DNA of 64,000 bases from Actinomadura sp. NBRC 104412 (GTDB taxonomy: Bacteria; Actinomycetota; Actinomycetes; Streptosporangiales; Streptosporangiaceae), in assembly GCF_030269515.1 (NCBI RefSeq), contig NZ_BSTM01000007.1, positions 124,001-188,000 of the forward strand. Direction: 5' to 3'. Of this stretch, positions 9,429-17,324 are shown in pieces. The position numbers and the translations under genes are program-made. Positions within the stretch are counted from its first letter, which is position 1, and every line of letters starts with the position of its first letter. The notes under the pieces were generated by a model. It saw only the letters and a program-made list of their open reading frames with translations. It ran no database searches and was not told the origin of the DNA.

Positions 9429-12419
9429 GTGGACACTCCCGGGTTGCGCTTCACCGTGCTCGGGCCTGTGCGCGCGTGGCGAGGGGACGACGAACTGCGG
9501 CTCGGCGGCCCTCAGCAGCGGGCCCTGCTCGCCGTGCTGCTGCTGAACCGGGGGCGTGCCATGCCGATGGGGGCCCTGGTGGACGCGCTGTGGGGGGACG
9601 AGCCCCCGCCCCGCGCGGTGGGAACGGTGCGCACCTACGCGTCCCGGCTGCGCGGGGTCCTGGAGGACGACCGGGCCTCCCCCCGGTTGCTGGTCTCCAG
9701 CGGCCAGGGCTATGCGCTGCGCACCCCGCCCGGCCTGCTGGACGCCGAGGTGTTCGAGGACCTGGCCGCCGAGGCGGGCCGCGCCCGCATCGCCGGTGAC
9801 CCGGCCCGCGCCCGGGAGCTGCTCGGCGCGGCGCTCGACCTGTGGCAGGGGGCGCCGCTGCCCGCACTGCCCGGCCCGTACCTGCGGGCCCGCCGGGCGC
9901 GGCTGGCCGACCGCAGGCTCGCCGTGCTCCAGGCCCGGCTGGAGGCCGATCTGGCGCTGGGCCGCCATGCCGAGGTCGTCGGCGAACTCGCCGTGCTGAG
10001 CGCCGAGCACCCGCTGCGCGAGCCGCTGCGCGGGCTGCTGATGATCGCGCTGTACCGGTGCGGGCGGCAGGCCGAGGCCCTGGAGTCCTACGCGGCGGCG
10101 CGCCGCACCCTGTCCCGGGAGCTGGGCATCGATCCAGGCCCCCAGTTGCGGCGCCTGCACGAGCGCATCCTCCGCAACGACCCGTCGCTGGCGGCGCCCG
10201 GCCGGCCGCCGGGAACGGAGGACGCGCACGCCCCCGAGCCCGGCCCCGCGCCCGAGCTGGACGCGCCCGCCGAACGGCCCGCCTCACTCCCCGCCGACCT
10301 GGCCGACTTCACGGGACGTACCGCACAGATCCAGCGGCTGACCGGGTGGTTGAGCGAGCACAGCCCGGACCCCGTGGTCGTCTCGGTGTCCGGGGTCGGC
10401 GGCGTGGGCAAGACCGCGCTGGCCGTGCACGCCGCCCACGCGGTACGGGACGACTACCCCGATGGGCAGCTCTACATCGACCTGCTGGGCACGGGCGAGC
10501 ACCCGCTGCCTCCCGGCGTGGTGCTGGGGGAGTTCCTGCGCGCCCTCGGCGTGCCCGACTCGTCCGTCCCGGAGGGGGAGGGCGAGCGGTCGGCGCTGTT
10601 CCGCTCCCTGCTGTCGGGACGGCGCGTCCTGATCGTCCTCGACAACGCCCGCGACGCCCGGCAGGTCCGCCCGCTGCTGCCCGGCACGGCGGGCTGCGCG
10701 GTCCTGGTGACCTCCCGCGCCCGCCCGGCCAGGCTGCCGGGCGCCCGCCGGATCGACCTGGACGTCCTGGAACCCCGGGAGGCGATCGCGCTGTTCACCG
10801 GGATCGTGGGCGCCCGCGCCGCGGCGGAGCGGCGGGCCGTGGTCGACGTCGTGGGCCTCTGCGGCCACCTGCCGCTGGCGGTGCGGATCGCCGCCGCCCG
10901 GCTCGCGTCCCGTCCCGGCTGGTCCATCAGGACGCTGGCGGCCCGGCTCGCCGACGGCCGGCGCAGGCTGGCCGAGCTGCGCATCGGCGACCTGGCCGTC
11001 GAGGCCACCTTCCGGCTCGGGTACGACCAGCTCGACGCGCCGACCGCCCGCGCGTTCCGGCTGCTGGCCGTGCCGGACGTGCCGGCCCTCACGCCCCCGG
11101 CCGCCGCCGCGCTGCTCGGCACGTCCAGGGCGGCGGCCGAGCGCGTCCTGGAGTCGCTGGTCGACCTGGGCATGCTCGACTCGCCGGCCCCCGGCCGCTA
11201 CCGCTACCACGACCTGCTGGGCCTGTTCGCCCGCCAGGTCAGCGGGCCCGACGGCGACGCCTCCGCGCGCCGCGCCGCCTTGCGCCGCCTGCTGCGCCAC
11301 ACCCTGGCCACACAGCGCGCGGTGCTGCACCTGGTCAGCCCGGGCACCCCGCTCGCGCCGCGCGGCGCGACGGCCGCGGCCGGTTTGGCGTTCCGTTCCG
11401 CGGCCGAGGCCCGTGACTGGACGTCCCGCGAGCTCACCGCCGGCCTGGCGATCATCCGCCAGGCCGCGGCGCCCGAGCACGACGTGGCGGAGGCGGCCGA
11501 CCTGCTGGTCACGCTCGAACCCGTGCTGGAGGACGGCTACCGCTGGGACGAGGCCCGGCCGGCGGCGCGCGCCGTCCTGGACGAGGCGACCCGGCGCGGC
11601 GACCGCCGGGCCGAGGCGCGGGCGCGGTACGTGCTCGGGCGCATCCTCACCAACACCGGCGTGCTCGCCGAGGCCCGCGAGCACGCCGAGCGCGCCATCG
11701 CGCTCTGCCGTGAGACGGGTGACCGGGTGCTGCTGATGTGCGCGTTCGACGGCCTGTCGCACATCGCGTTCCACGAGCACGACCCCCACGAGGCCATCGG
11801 CAACATCGAGCGGGCGCTCGCGCTGGCCCGCGAGTTCGGTGACCGGGCGGGCGAGGCCGTACGCACCGGCAACCTCGCCTACGCCTACGCGGGGGCCGGC
11901 AAGGCGGCCGAGGCGGTCACGGCGGCCGAGCGCAGCCGCGCCCTGGCCCGCGCCGCCGGCCACGCCGCCGGCGAGGCGTACGCGCTCTACATTCTCGGCA
12001 TCGCGCTGCGCGAGCTGGACCGGTGGGAGGAGGCGGAGGCCCGGTTCGACGGCGCGCGGGCCATCTGCTGGTCCCAGGGGTTGCGGGCGCTGGAGTCCTC
12101 CGTCCTGCTGCGGCTGGCCGAGACCAGGCTTCGCCGCGGACGCCCCCGCGAGGCCCGGGACGCCGCCGAGAGATCCCTGGCCATCGGCCGCGAGATCGGT
12201 GAGGAGTACCACCAGGGCCGGGCGCTGACCACCCTGGGCCTGATCCTGTCCGCGCTCGGCGAGCACGACCGGGCACGGGTCCGCTGGCGGGAGGCCCTGG
12301 AGCTGTTCACCACGCTGGAGGCCGCCGAGGCCGACGAGGTCCGCCGCCTCCTGCACAGCGACGGCGCCGCCGCCGGCGTGTTCCCTCTCTGGCCGTATCC
12401 CTCCGGCCGTGCCCTCTAG
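9429..12419 (+). CDS. AfsR-like regulator: SARP/BTAD, NB-ARC and TPR domains (second)
   Basis: This protein of about 996 residues has the same architecture as its divergent neighbour: winged helix (RFTVLGPVRAW), BTAD domain, NB-ARC with GVGGVGKTAL near residue 322 and VLIVLDNARDARQ, GHLPLAVR, then a TPR array. The start is uncertain. GTG at 9429 gives VDTPGLRFTVLGP, typical of the family; an in-frame GTG at 9411 would add six residues, and neither has a strong ribosome-binding site. The two regulators probably arose by duplication and share a promoter region, which allows cross-regulation. The stop overlaps the stop of the convergent lacI-type gene by the four bases CTAG. Confidence 0.9.
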   Translation: MDTPGLRFTVLGPVRAWRGDDELRLGGPQQRALLAVLLLNRGRAMPMGALVDALWGDEPPPRAVGTVRTYASRLRGVLEDDRASPRLLVSSGQGYALRTPPGLLDAEVFEDLAAEAGRARIAGDPARARELLGAALDLWQGAPLPALPGPYLRARRARLADRRLAVLQARLEADLALGRHAEVVGELAVLSAEHPLREPLRGLLMIALYRCGRQAEALESYAAARRTLSRELGIDPGPQLRRLHERILRNDPSLAAPGRPPGTEDAHAPEPGPAPELDAPAERPASLPADLADFTGRTAQIQRLTGWLSEHSPDPVVVSVSGVGGVGKTALAVHAAHAVRDDYPDGQLYIDLLGTGEHPLPPGVVLGEFLRALGVPDSSVPEGEGERSALFRSLLSGRRVLIVLDNARDARQVRPLLPGTAGCAVLVTSRARPARLPGARRIDLDVLEPREAIALFTGIVGARAAAERRAVVDVVGLCGHLPLAVRIAAARLASRPGWSIRTLAARLADGRRRLAELRIGDLAVEATFRLGYDQLDAPTARAFRLLAVPDVPALTPPAAAALLGTSRAAAERVLESLVDLGMLDSPAPGRYRYHDLLGLFARQVSGPDGDASARRAALRRLLRHTLATQRAVLHLVSPGTPLAPRGATAAAGLAFRSAAEARDWTSRELTAGLAIIRQAAAPEHDVAEAADLLVTLEPVLEDGYRWDEARPAARAVLDEATRRGDRRAEARARYVLGRILTNTGVLAEAREHAERAIALCRETGDRVLLMCAFDGLSHIAFHEHDPHEAIGNIERALALAREFGDRAGEAVRTGNLAYAYAGAGKAAEAVTAAERSRALARAAGHAAGEAYALYILGIALRELDRWEEAEARFDGARAICWSQGLRALESSVLLRLAETRLRRGRPREARDAAERSLAIGREIGEEYHQGRALTTLGLILSALGEHDRARVRWREALELFTTLEAAEADEVRRLLHSDGAAAGVFPLWPYPSGRAL

Positions 12420-13483
12420 CCGGGGGCCGGGCCGGTCGAGCGGCGGGTGACCAGCTCGACCGGGAGCGACCGCGAGCCGGGACGGCCGCCGTCGAGGATC
12501 TCCAGGAGGGCGGTCAGCCCGCGGGCGCCCAGCTCCCCGGCGGGCAGCCGGACGGTGGTGAGCTCCGGTTCGACCGCCCTCGCCAGTTGCACGTCGTCGA
12601 AGCCGGTGACCGACAGGTCGCGGGGGATCTCCAGGCCGCGGGCCAGGGCCGCCTTGATCGCGCCCGCGGCGATCAGGTCGTCGTCGCAGACCAGCGCGGT
12701 GGGACGGTCCGGGCGGTCCAGCAGGCGGCCGGCCGCCTCCTTCGCCGCCTGGACGTTGATGGCGCCGGCCTCGCGGGCGAACCGGCCGCCGTCGAGGGCC
12801 TGGACGGCCTCGGCCAGGGCGGCGCCGCGGGCCCGGAACGTCCACTCGTCCACGGCCGCCGCGACGTGCCCGACCCGGCGGTGGCCCAGCGCCGCGAGAT
12901 GGTCGGTGATGGCGCGCATGCCCGCCCCCACGTCGAAGTCCACCGTGGGCGCGCCCCCCGCGTCGGGGCCCGCGTCGAGCATGACCACGGGGACGTCCCC
13001 GAAGCCGGAGATCGCGTCCAGCGGCATGGACGAGGCGATGATCCCGTCGATCGCCTCGTGCCGGGCGCCGAAGGGCGCGTCCGCCGGCGCGCCGGTGCCG
13101 CCCGGGAAGCCGGCGTCGTCGGGCGGGTACACCACGATCCTGAACCCGTGGCGTGCCGCGACCCGTGCCGCGCCGATGTAGACGGCGCCGAAGAACAGCG
13201 AGGTGAGGGTCGGGACGACCAGCAGGACCGTCCGGGTGGTGCCCAGCCGCAGGTTGCGGGCGGCGACGTTGGGCCGGTACCCGAGGGCCTGCGCCGCCTC
13301 CTGGACGGACCGTGCCGTGGCCGGGGAGACCCTTCCGCTCCATTTGCCGTTCAGGACGAGCGACACCGTGGACTGCGAGACCCCGGCGGCCTGCGCCACG
13401 TCCCTGCTGGTGGGACGGTGCGCGGGACGCCCGGCCGGGTTCTCGTCCCGGGCGGGCGGCGCGTCCTCCGACGGCGTTCGCAT
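12416..13483 (-). CDS. LacI-family transcriptional repressor
   Basis: This 355-residue protein has an N-terminal LacI helix-turn-helix (SRDVAQAAGVSQSTVSLVLN, about residues 28-47) and the hinge LGYRPNVAARNLR. A periplasmic-binding-protein-like sensor domain follows, ending with the usual FDDVQLA and LTTVRLP(AGELG) elements. The effector is normally a sugar or small metabolite and cannot be read from sequence. It is divergent from an MFS transporter gene. The 87-bp gap holds two copies of ATACGTAT spaced 21 bp apart, likely its operators. The expected role is repression of the exporter gene and itself. Confidence 0.9.
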   Translation of the reverse strand: MRTPSEDAPPARDENPAGRPAHRPTSRDVAQAAGVSQSTVSLVLNGKWSGRVSPATARSVQEAAQALGYRPNVAARNLRLGTTRTVLLVVPTLTSLFFGAVYIGAARVAARHGFRIVVYPPDDAGFPGGTGAPADAPFGARHEAIDGIIASSMPLDAISGFGDVPVVMLDAGPDAGGAPTVDFDVGAGMRAITDHLAALGHRRVGHVAAAVDEWTFRARGAALAEAVQALDGGRFAREAGAINVQAAKEAAGRLLDRPDRPTALVCDDDLIAAGAIKAALARGLEIPRDLSVTGFDDVQLARAVEPELTTVRLPAGELGARGLTALLEILDGGRPGSRSLPVELVTRRSTGPAPG

Positions 13484-13514
13484 GAGGAAACAGGGTAGAG
13501 CGGCGGGGCGGAGA

Positions 13515-13551
13515 AGTGATACGTATGACTCTGGACATAATACGTATGACT
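13515..13551. promoter_or_regulatory. Twin palindromic operators between lacI-type gene and MFS gene
   Basis: The sequence ATACGTATGACT occurs at 13519-13530 and again at 13540-13551, exactly 21 bp (two helical turns) apart. Each core ATACGTAT is a perfect palindrome with the central CG typical of LacI-family sites. The first extends to a near-perfect 16-bp palindrome, AGTGATAC/GTATGACT. Their position fits cooperative repression of both genes. Confidence 0.65.
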
Positions 13552-13570
13552 GCTGGATTCAGGCGAGGGC

Positions 13571-14788
13571 ATGCGCTCCTATCTCGACTTCCTGCGGGTC
13601 GCCCACGCGGCCCGGCTCCTCGGCGGCACGCTGCTCGGACGGCTGCCCAACGGCATGGGCATGCTCGCGGTCATCCTGCACGTGCGCGCCGAAGGCGGCG
13701 GCTACCCGCTGGCCGGGACGCTCGGAGCCGCGTTCCTGCTGGCCATGGCCGTGGGCCAGCCGGTGCTCGGACGCGCCATGGACCGGTTCGGCCAGCCCCG
13801 CGTGCTGCAACCGGCGGCCCTGCTGTCCGCCGCCGGGTTCGCGCTGCTCGCCCTCACCGGCGCGGACCCGCTGCCGGTGACGGCCGCCGCCGTCGTCCTC
13901 GCCGGATTCGCCACACCGCCGCTCGAAGCCGGGCTGCGCGCGCTGTGGACCGCGGTGCTGCCCGGCCCCGCCCAGGTCAAGGCCGCCTACGCGCTGGACG
14001 CCGCCGCCCAGGAGATCCTCTTCACCGTCGGCCCGCTGCTGGTGGCCGCCGCCGCGCTGGTCAACACCGAGACGGCGCTGCTGCTCACCGGCGCGCTCGG
14101 CGTCGCGGGGACGCTGGTCGTCACCACCTCGCTGCCGTCCAGGACCTGGAAGGGGGACGAGCGCGCCGCCGACTGGGCCGGGCCGCTGCGCTCGTCCGGC
14201 CTGCGCGTCCTGTTCACGACGCTGGCCTGCTCGGGCATCGCGCTCGGCGTGTACGCGGTGGCCGCCACCGCCTACGGCGAGCGCGCCGGGGACGACCTGG
14301 CCTCCGGCATCCTCCTCGCCGCGATGTCCGCCGGGGCCCTGACCGGCGGCCTGGTGTACGGGGCACGCCCGTGGCCCGGCGACGACCACCGCCGCTTCCC
14401 CTGGCTGCTGGCGTTCCTCGCCGCCGGGTACCTGCCGCTGATCTGGACGCCCGGACTGCCGGTCATGACCGTGCTGGCCTTCGCCAGCGGCCTGTTCCTG
14501 GCCCCGATGCTCGCCTGTAGCTTCATCCTCGTCGACCGGCTGGCTCCCAGCGGGACGGTGACCGAGGCGTTCGCCTGGGTCGTCGCCGCGTTCAGCGTGG
14601 GCAGCGCGGTCGGCTCGGCCGCCGCGGGGTTCGGCCAGGATCTCGCCGGCGTCCGGGGCGCCTTCGCCGCCGCCGGGGCGGGCGGCCTGCTCGCCCTGGC
14701 CGTCTGCCTGCTCGGTGGCCGCCGCCTGCGTCCCGGTACGGGGGATCAGATCCAGTTGCGGAACCAGATCCGGGCGTGCCAGTCCTGA
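13571..14788 (+). CDS. MFS transporter
   Basis: This 405-residue hydrophobic protein has about 12 predicted membrane segments and an MFS-like loop after helix 2 (GRAMDRFGQPRVLQP). The substrate cannot be read from sequence; many relatives are drug or metabolite exporters. The ATG at 13571 sits just behind AGGCGAGGG. Control by the divergent LacI-type repressor is inferred from the twin operators in the shared gap. The 3' end overlaps the convergent pmt gene by 43 bp, so the last ~14 codons of both genes are read from the same DNA. Confidence 0.85.
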   Translation: MRSYLDFLRVAHAARLLGGTLLGRLPNGMGMLAVILHVRAEGGGYPLAGTLGAAFLLAMAVGQPVLGRAMDRFGQPRVLQPAALLSAAGFALLALTGADPLPVTAAAVVLAGFATPPLEAGLRALWTAVLPGPAQVKAAYALDAAAQEILFTVGPLLVAAAALVNTETALLLTGALGVAGTLVVTTSLPSRTWKGDERAADWAGPLRSSGLRVLFTTLACSGIALGVYAVAATAYGERAGDDLASGILLAAMSAGALTGGLVYGARPWPGDDHRRFPWLLAFLAAGYLPLIWTPGLPVMTVLAFASGLFLAPMLACSFILVDRLAPSGTVTEAFAWVVAAFSVGSAVGSAAAGFGQDLAGVRGAFAAAGAGGLLALAVCLLGGRRLRPGTGDQIQLRNQIRACQS

Positions 14789-16347
14789 TAGGGCAGGATC
14801 TTGGCGGCCAGTATCGGGTAGAAGTAGGCGAAGTTCGCCAGCACCACCAGCACGAACGCGCCCGCGGCCGCCGCCCCCGCCACGCGCCGCGTGCTCGGCG
14901 TCCCCGCGTGCCACAGCGTGGCCGTGCGCCCCGCCGGCCCGATGAGATACCCCAGGACCAGGACGATCGCCAGCACCATGAACGGCAGCACCGGCGTGGC
15001 GTAGAAGAGGAACATGGTGCGGTCGCCGAAGGCCGAGGGGAACCAGGGCAGCCAGCCCGCCAGGAACCCCAGCACGATCGCGCCCGCCCGCCAGTCGCGC
15101 ACCGCCAGCCAGATCCCCACCGTGACGACCAGGGCCAGCAGCGCTCCCCACCACAGGGCCGGGGTGCCGATCCCCAGGATCTCCCGCGAGCAGCGGCTCG
15201 CGCCGCACGCCCCCTTGGGCTCGGTATAGAAGAAGGCCACCGGGCGCCACAGCACCGGCCAGTCCCACGGCCAGGACTGGTACGGGTGCTCGGAGTCCAG
15301 CCCGACGTGGAAGTTCAGCATCTCCCTGTGGTAGTTCCACAGATCGGGCAGCGCCTCGAACACCCGCGCGGGGACGAAGGCGGAGACCTCGCCGCGTCCC
15401 CAGCCGCCCGGCCGGAAGATCCAGCCCGACCAGGTGGCCAGATAGGTGACCGCGCCCCCCACGACGAGCTGGCCGAACGCGGGCAACGCGTCCAGCGCCA
15501 GCGTCCCCGGCAGCGGCTGCCGCACCCCGGCGGCGCGGCGCGCCCCGAAGTCCCAGAACACCAGCATGATCCCGAACGCGGCCACGTAGAAGATCCCGGT
15601 CCACTTGGTCGCGCAGGCCAGGCCGAGGCAGATCCCGGCCAGGACACGCCAGCCGTGCGGCACGAACGGGCCGAGGTCGGAGAGGGTGCCCGCCGTGGCG
15701 GCGGCCTCCACCCGCTCGGCCAGCAGCCGCCGGGAGCGGTCCCGGTCGATCACCAGGCACGCGAACCCGGCCAGGATCCAGAACATCACGAAGATGTCCA
15801 GCAGAGCGGTCCTGCTGGTGACGAAGTGGAGCCCGTCCAGCGCCAGCAGCAGCCCGGCCATGCACCCCAGCAGGCTGGACCCGGTCATCCGCCGCGCCAC
15901 CCGGCACAGGATCAGCACCGACAGCGTCCCGCACAGCGCCGCCGCGAACCGCCAACCGAACGGGGTCGCGCCGAACAGCCACTCACCGCCCGCGATCATC
16001 CACTTGCCGAACGGGGGATGGGCGACGAACGAGGCGCCGCTCGACCAGATGTCGGCGTTCGGATCGGCGATCAGCAGCTTGTCGGCGTCCTTCCTGGTGT
16101 TGTGCTCCCAGCCGAACGTCAGCAGCGCCAGCGCGTCCTTGGCGTAGTAGGTCTCATCGAAGACCACCGCCTTCGGCACGCTCAGCCGGTCGAACCGCAG
16201 GAACCCGGCGAAGGCCGTCACCAGCAGCGCCCCGAGCCAGCCCGCCAGCGCGTTCCCCGGAACGGGCGGCGCCGGCCGCTTGCGCGGGGACGGCGGGTGC
16301 GACCGCCCTCCGGAGGCCGGTTCCGACACCAGGTCCGTCATCGCCAT
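14746..16347 (-). CDS. pmt: Polyprenyl-phosphate-mannose protein mannosyltransferase (PMT family)
   Basis: This 533-residue integral membrane protein belongs to family GT39. The catalytic acidic motif FDETYYAKDA lies in the first external loop (about residues 63-72), followed by HPPFGKW and then many membrane helices. The C-terminus HARIWFRNWI is typical of actinobacterial Pmt (Rv1002c type). It transfers mannose from polyprenyl-phospho-mannose to Ser/Thr of proteins during Sec export. It is divergent from rsmI, the same arrangement as in mycobacteria. The N-terminal ~35 residues are a Pro/Arg-rich cytoplasmic tail. Confidence 0.93.
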   Translation of the reverse strand: MAMTDLVSEPASGGRSHPPSPRKRPAPPVPGNALAGWLGALLVTAFAGFLRFDRLSVPKAVVFDETYYAKDALALLTFGWEHNTRKDADKLLIADPNADIWSSGASFVAHPPFGKWMIAGGEWLFGATPFGWRFAAALCGTLSVLILCRVARRMTGSSLLGCMAGLLLALDGLHFVTSRTALLDIFVMFWILAGFACLVIDRDRSRRLLAERVEAAATAGTLSDLGPFVPHGWRVLAGICLGLACATKWTGIFYVAAFGIMLVFWDFGARRAAGVRQPLPGTLALDALPAFGQLVVGGAVTYLATWSGWIFRPGGWGRGEVSAFVPARVFEALPDLWNYHREMLNFHVGLDSEHPYQSWPWDWPVLWRPVAFFYTEPKGACGASRCSREILGIGTPALWWGALLALVVTVGIWLAVRDWRAGAIVLGFLAGWLPWFPSAFGDRTMFLFYATPVLPFMVLAIVLVLGYLIGPAGRTATLWHAGTPSTRRVAGAAAAGAFVLVVLANFAYFYPILAAKILPYQDWHARIWFRNWI

Positions 16348-16447
16348 TCCGCCATCTTGTCATTGCAGCCCGACCCCCACACCTCACAGTACGGCGCTCA
16401 TGCCCATGCCCCGGATCGGGCGCGTCATCACCGGCCACAATGGACGG

Positions 16448-17305
16448 GTGACGGGGAACGAAGACGGCACCGGACGGCTCCTGCTCGCCGCGGCACCGAT
16501 CGGCAGGGCGGACGACGCCTCCGGACGGCTGCGCGCCGCCCTGGCCGACGCGCAGATCATCGCGGCCGAGGACACGCGGCGGCTGCGCCGCCTGGCCGCC
16601 GACCTGGACGTGCCCATCAGCGCCCGGGTCGTCTCCTACTACGACCAGAACGAGCGGGCCCGCGCCGCGGAACTGATCGAGGAGCTGCGGGCCGGCCGCG
16701 ACGTGCTGGTGATCACCGACGCCGGGCTGCCCGGCGTGTCCGACCCCGGCTACCGGCTGGTCAACGCGGCGGTCGCCGCGGGCGTACCGGTGACCGCGCT
16801 GCCCGGCCCGTCCGCCGTCACCACGGCGCTCGTGGTGTCGGGACTGCCCACCGACAGGTTCTGCTTCGAGGGCTTCCCGCCCCGCAGACCGGGAGAGCGG
16901 GGCCGGCGGCTCGCGGCCCTCGCCGCCGAGCCCCGCACCATGGTGTTCTTCGAGGCCCCGCACCGCCTCGCCGCCACCCTGAAGGCGATGGCGGACGCGT
17001 TCGGCGCCGACCGTCCCGCCGCCGTGTGCCGGGAACTCACCAAGACCTACGAGGAGATCCGCCGGGGCCCCCTCGGCGACCTGGCCGACTGGGCCGCCGG
17101 AGGCGTCCGCGGAGAGATCACCCTGGTGGTCGGCGGCGCCCCGCAGACCCCCGGCCTGTCCGAACCCGCCGACCTCGCCGCCGCCGTCGCCGAACGCGAA
17201 TCCACCGGAACACCCCGCAAACAGGCCATAGCCGAAGTCGCCAAGAACAATGGCCTACCCAAACGGGTCGTCTACGACGCCGTGGTCAGCGGCCCTTCCG
17301 CTTGA
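16448..17305 (+). CDS. rsmI: 16S rRNA (cytidine-1402-2'-O)-methyltransferase RsmI
   Basis: This 285-residue SAM-dependent methyltransferase of the tetrapyrrole-methylase fold modifies C1402 in the ribosomal P site. Diagnostic blocks are LLLAAAPIG, AAEDTR, SYYDQNE, VITDAGLPGVSDPG, ALPGPSAVTTAL and FFEAPHRL. The GTG at 16448 is chosen because it places VTGNEDGTGRLLLAAAPIG at the N-terminus as expected; the frame is open 56 codons further upstream. There is no good ribosome-binding site. CACAAT 11 bases before the GTG could act as a -10, giving a nearly leaderless mRNA. Confidence 0.93.
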   Translation: MTGNEDGTGRLLLAAAPIGRADDASGRLRAALADAQIIAAEDTRRLRRLAADLDVPISARVVSYYDQNERARAAELIEELRAGRDVLVITDAGLPGVSDPGYRLVNAAVAAGVPVTALPGPSAVTTALVVSGLPTDRFCFEGFPPRRPGERGRRLAALAAEPRTMVFFEAPHRLAATLKAMADAFGADRPAAVCRELTKTYEEIRRGPLGDLADWAAGGVRGEITLVVGGAPQTPGLSEPADLAAAVAERESTGTPRKQAIAEVAKNNGLPKRVVYDAVVSGPSA

Positions 17306-17324
17306 GCGACCGTTCGGGGCCGGG

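Noticed and set aside
10284..13538. Leftward open frame of 1084 codons
   Set aside because: It spans the antisense of the AfsR-like gene and an alternative frame of the lacI-type gene; no motifs and no start signals.
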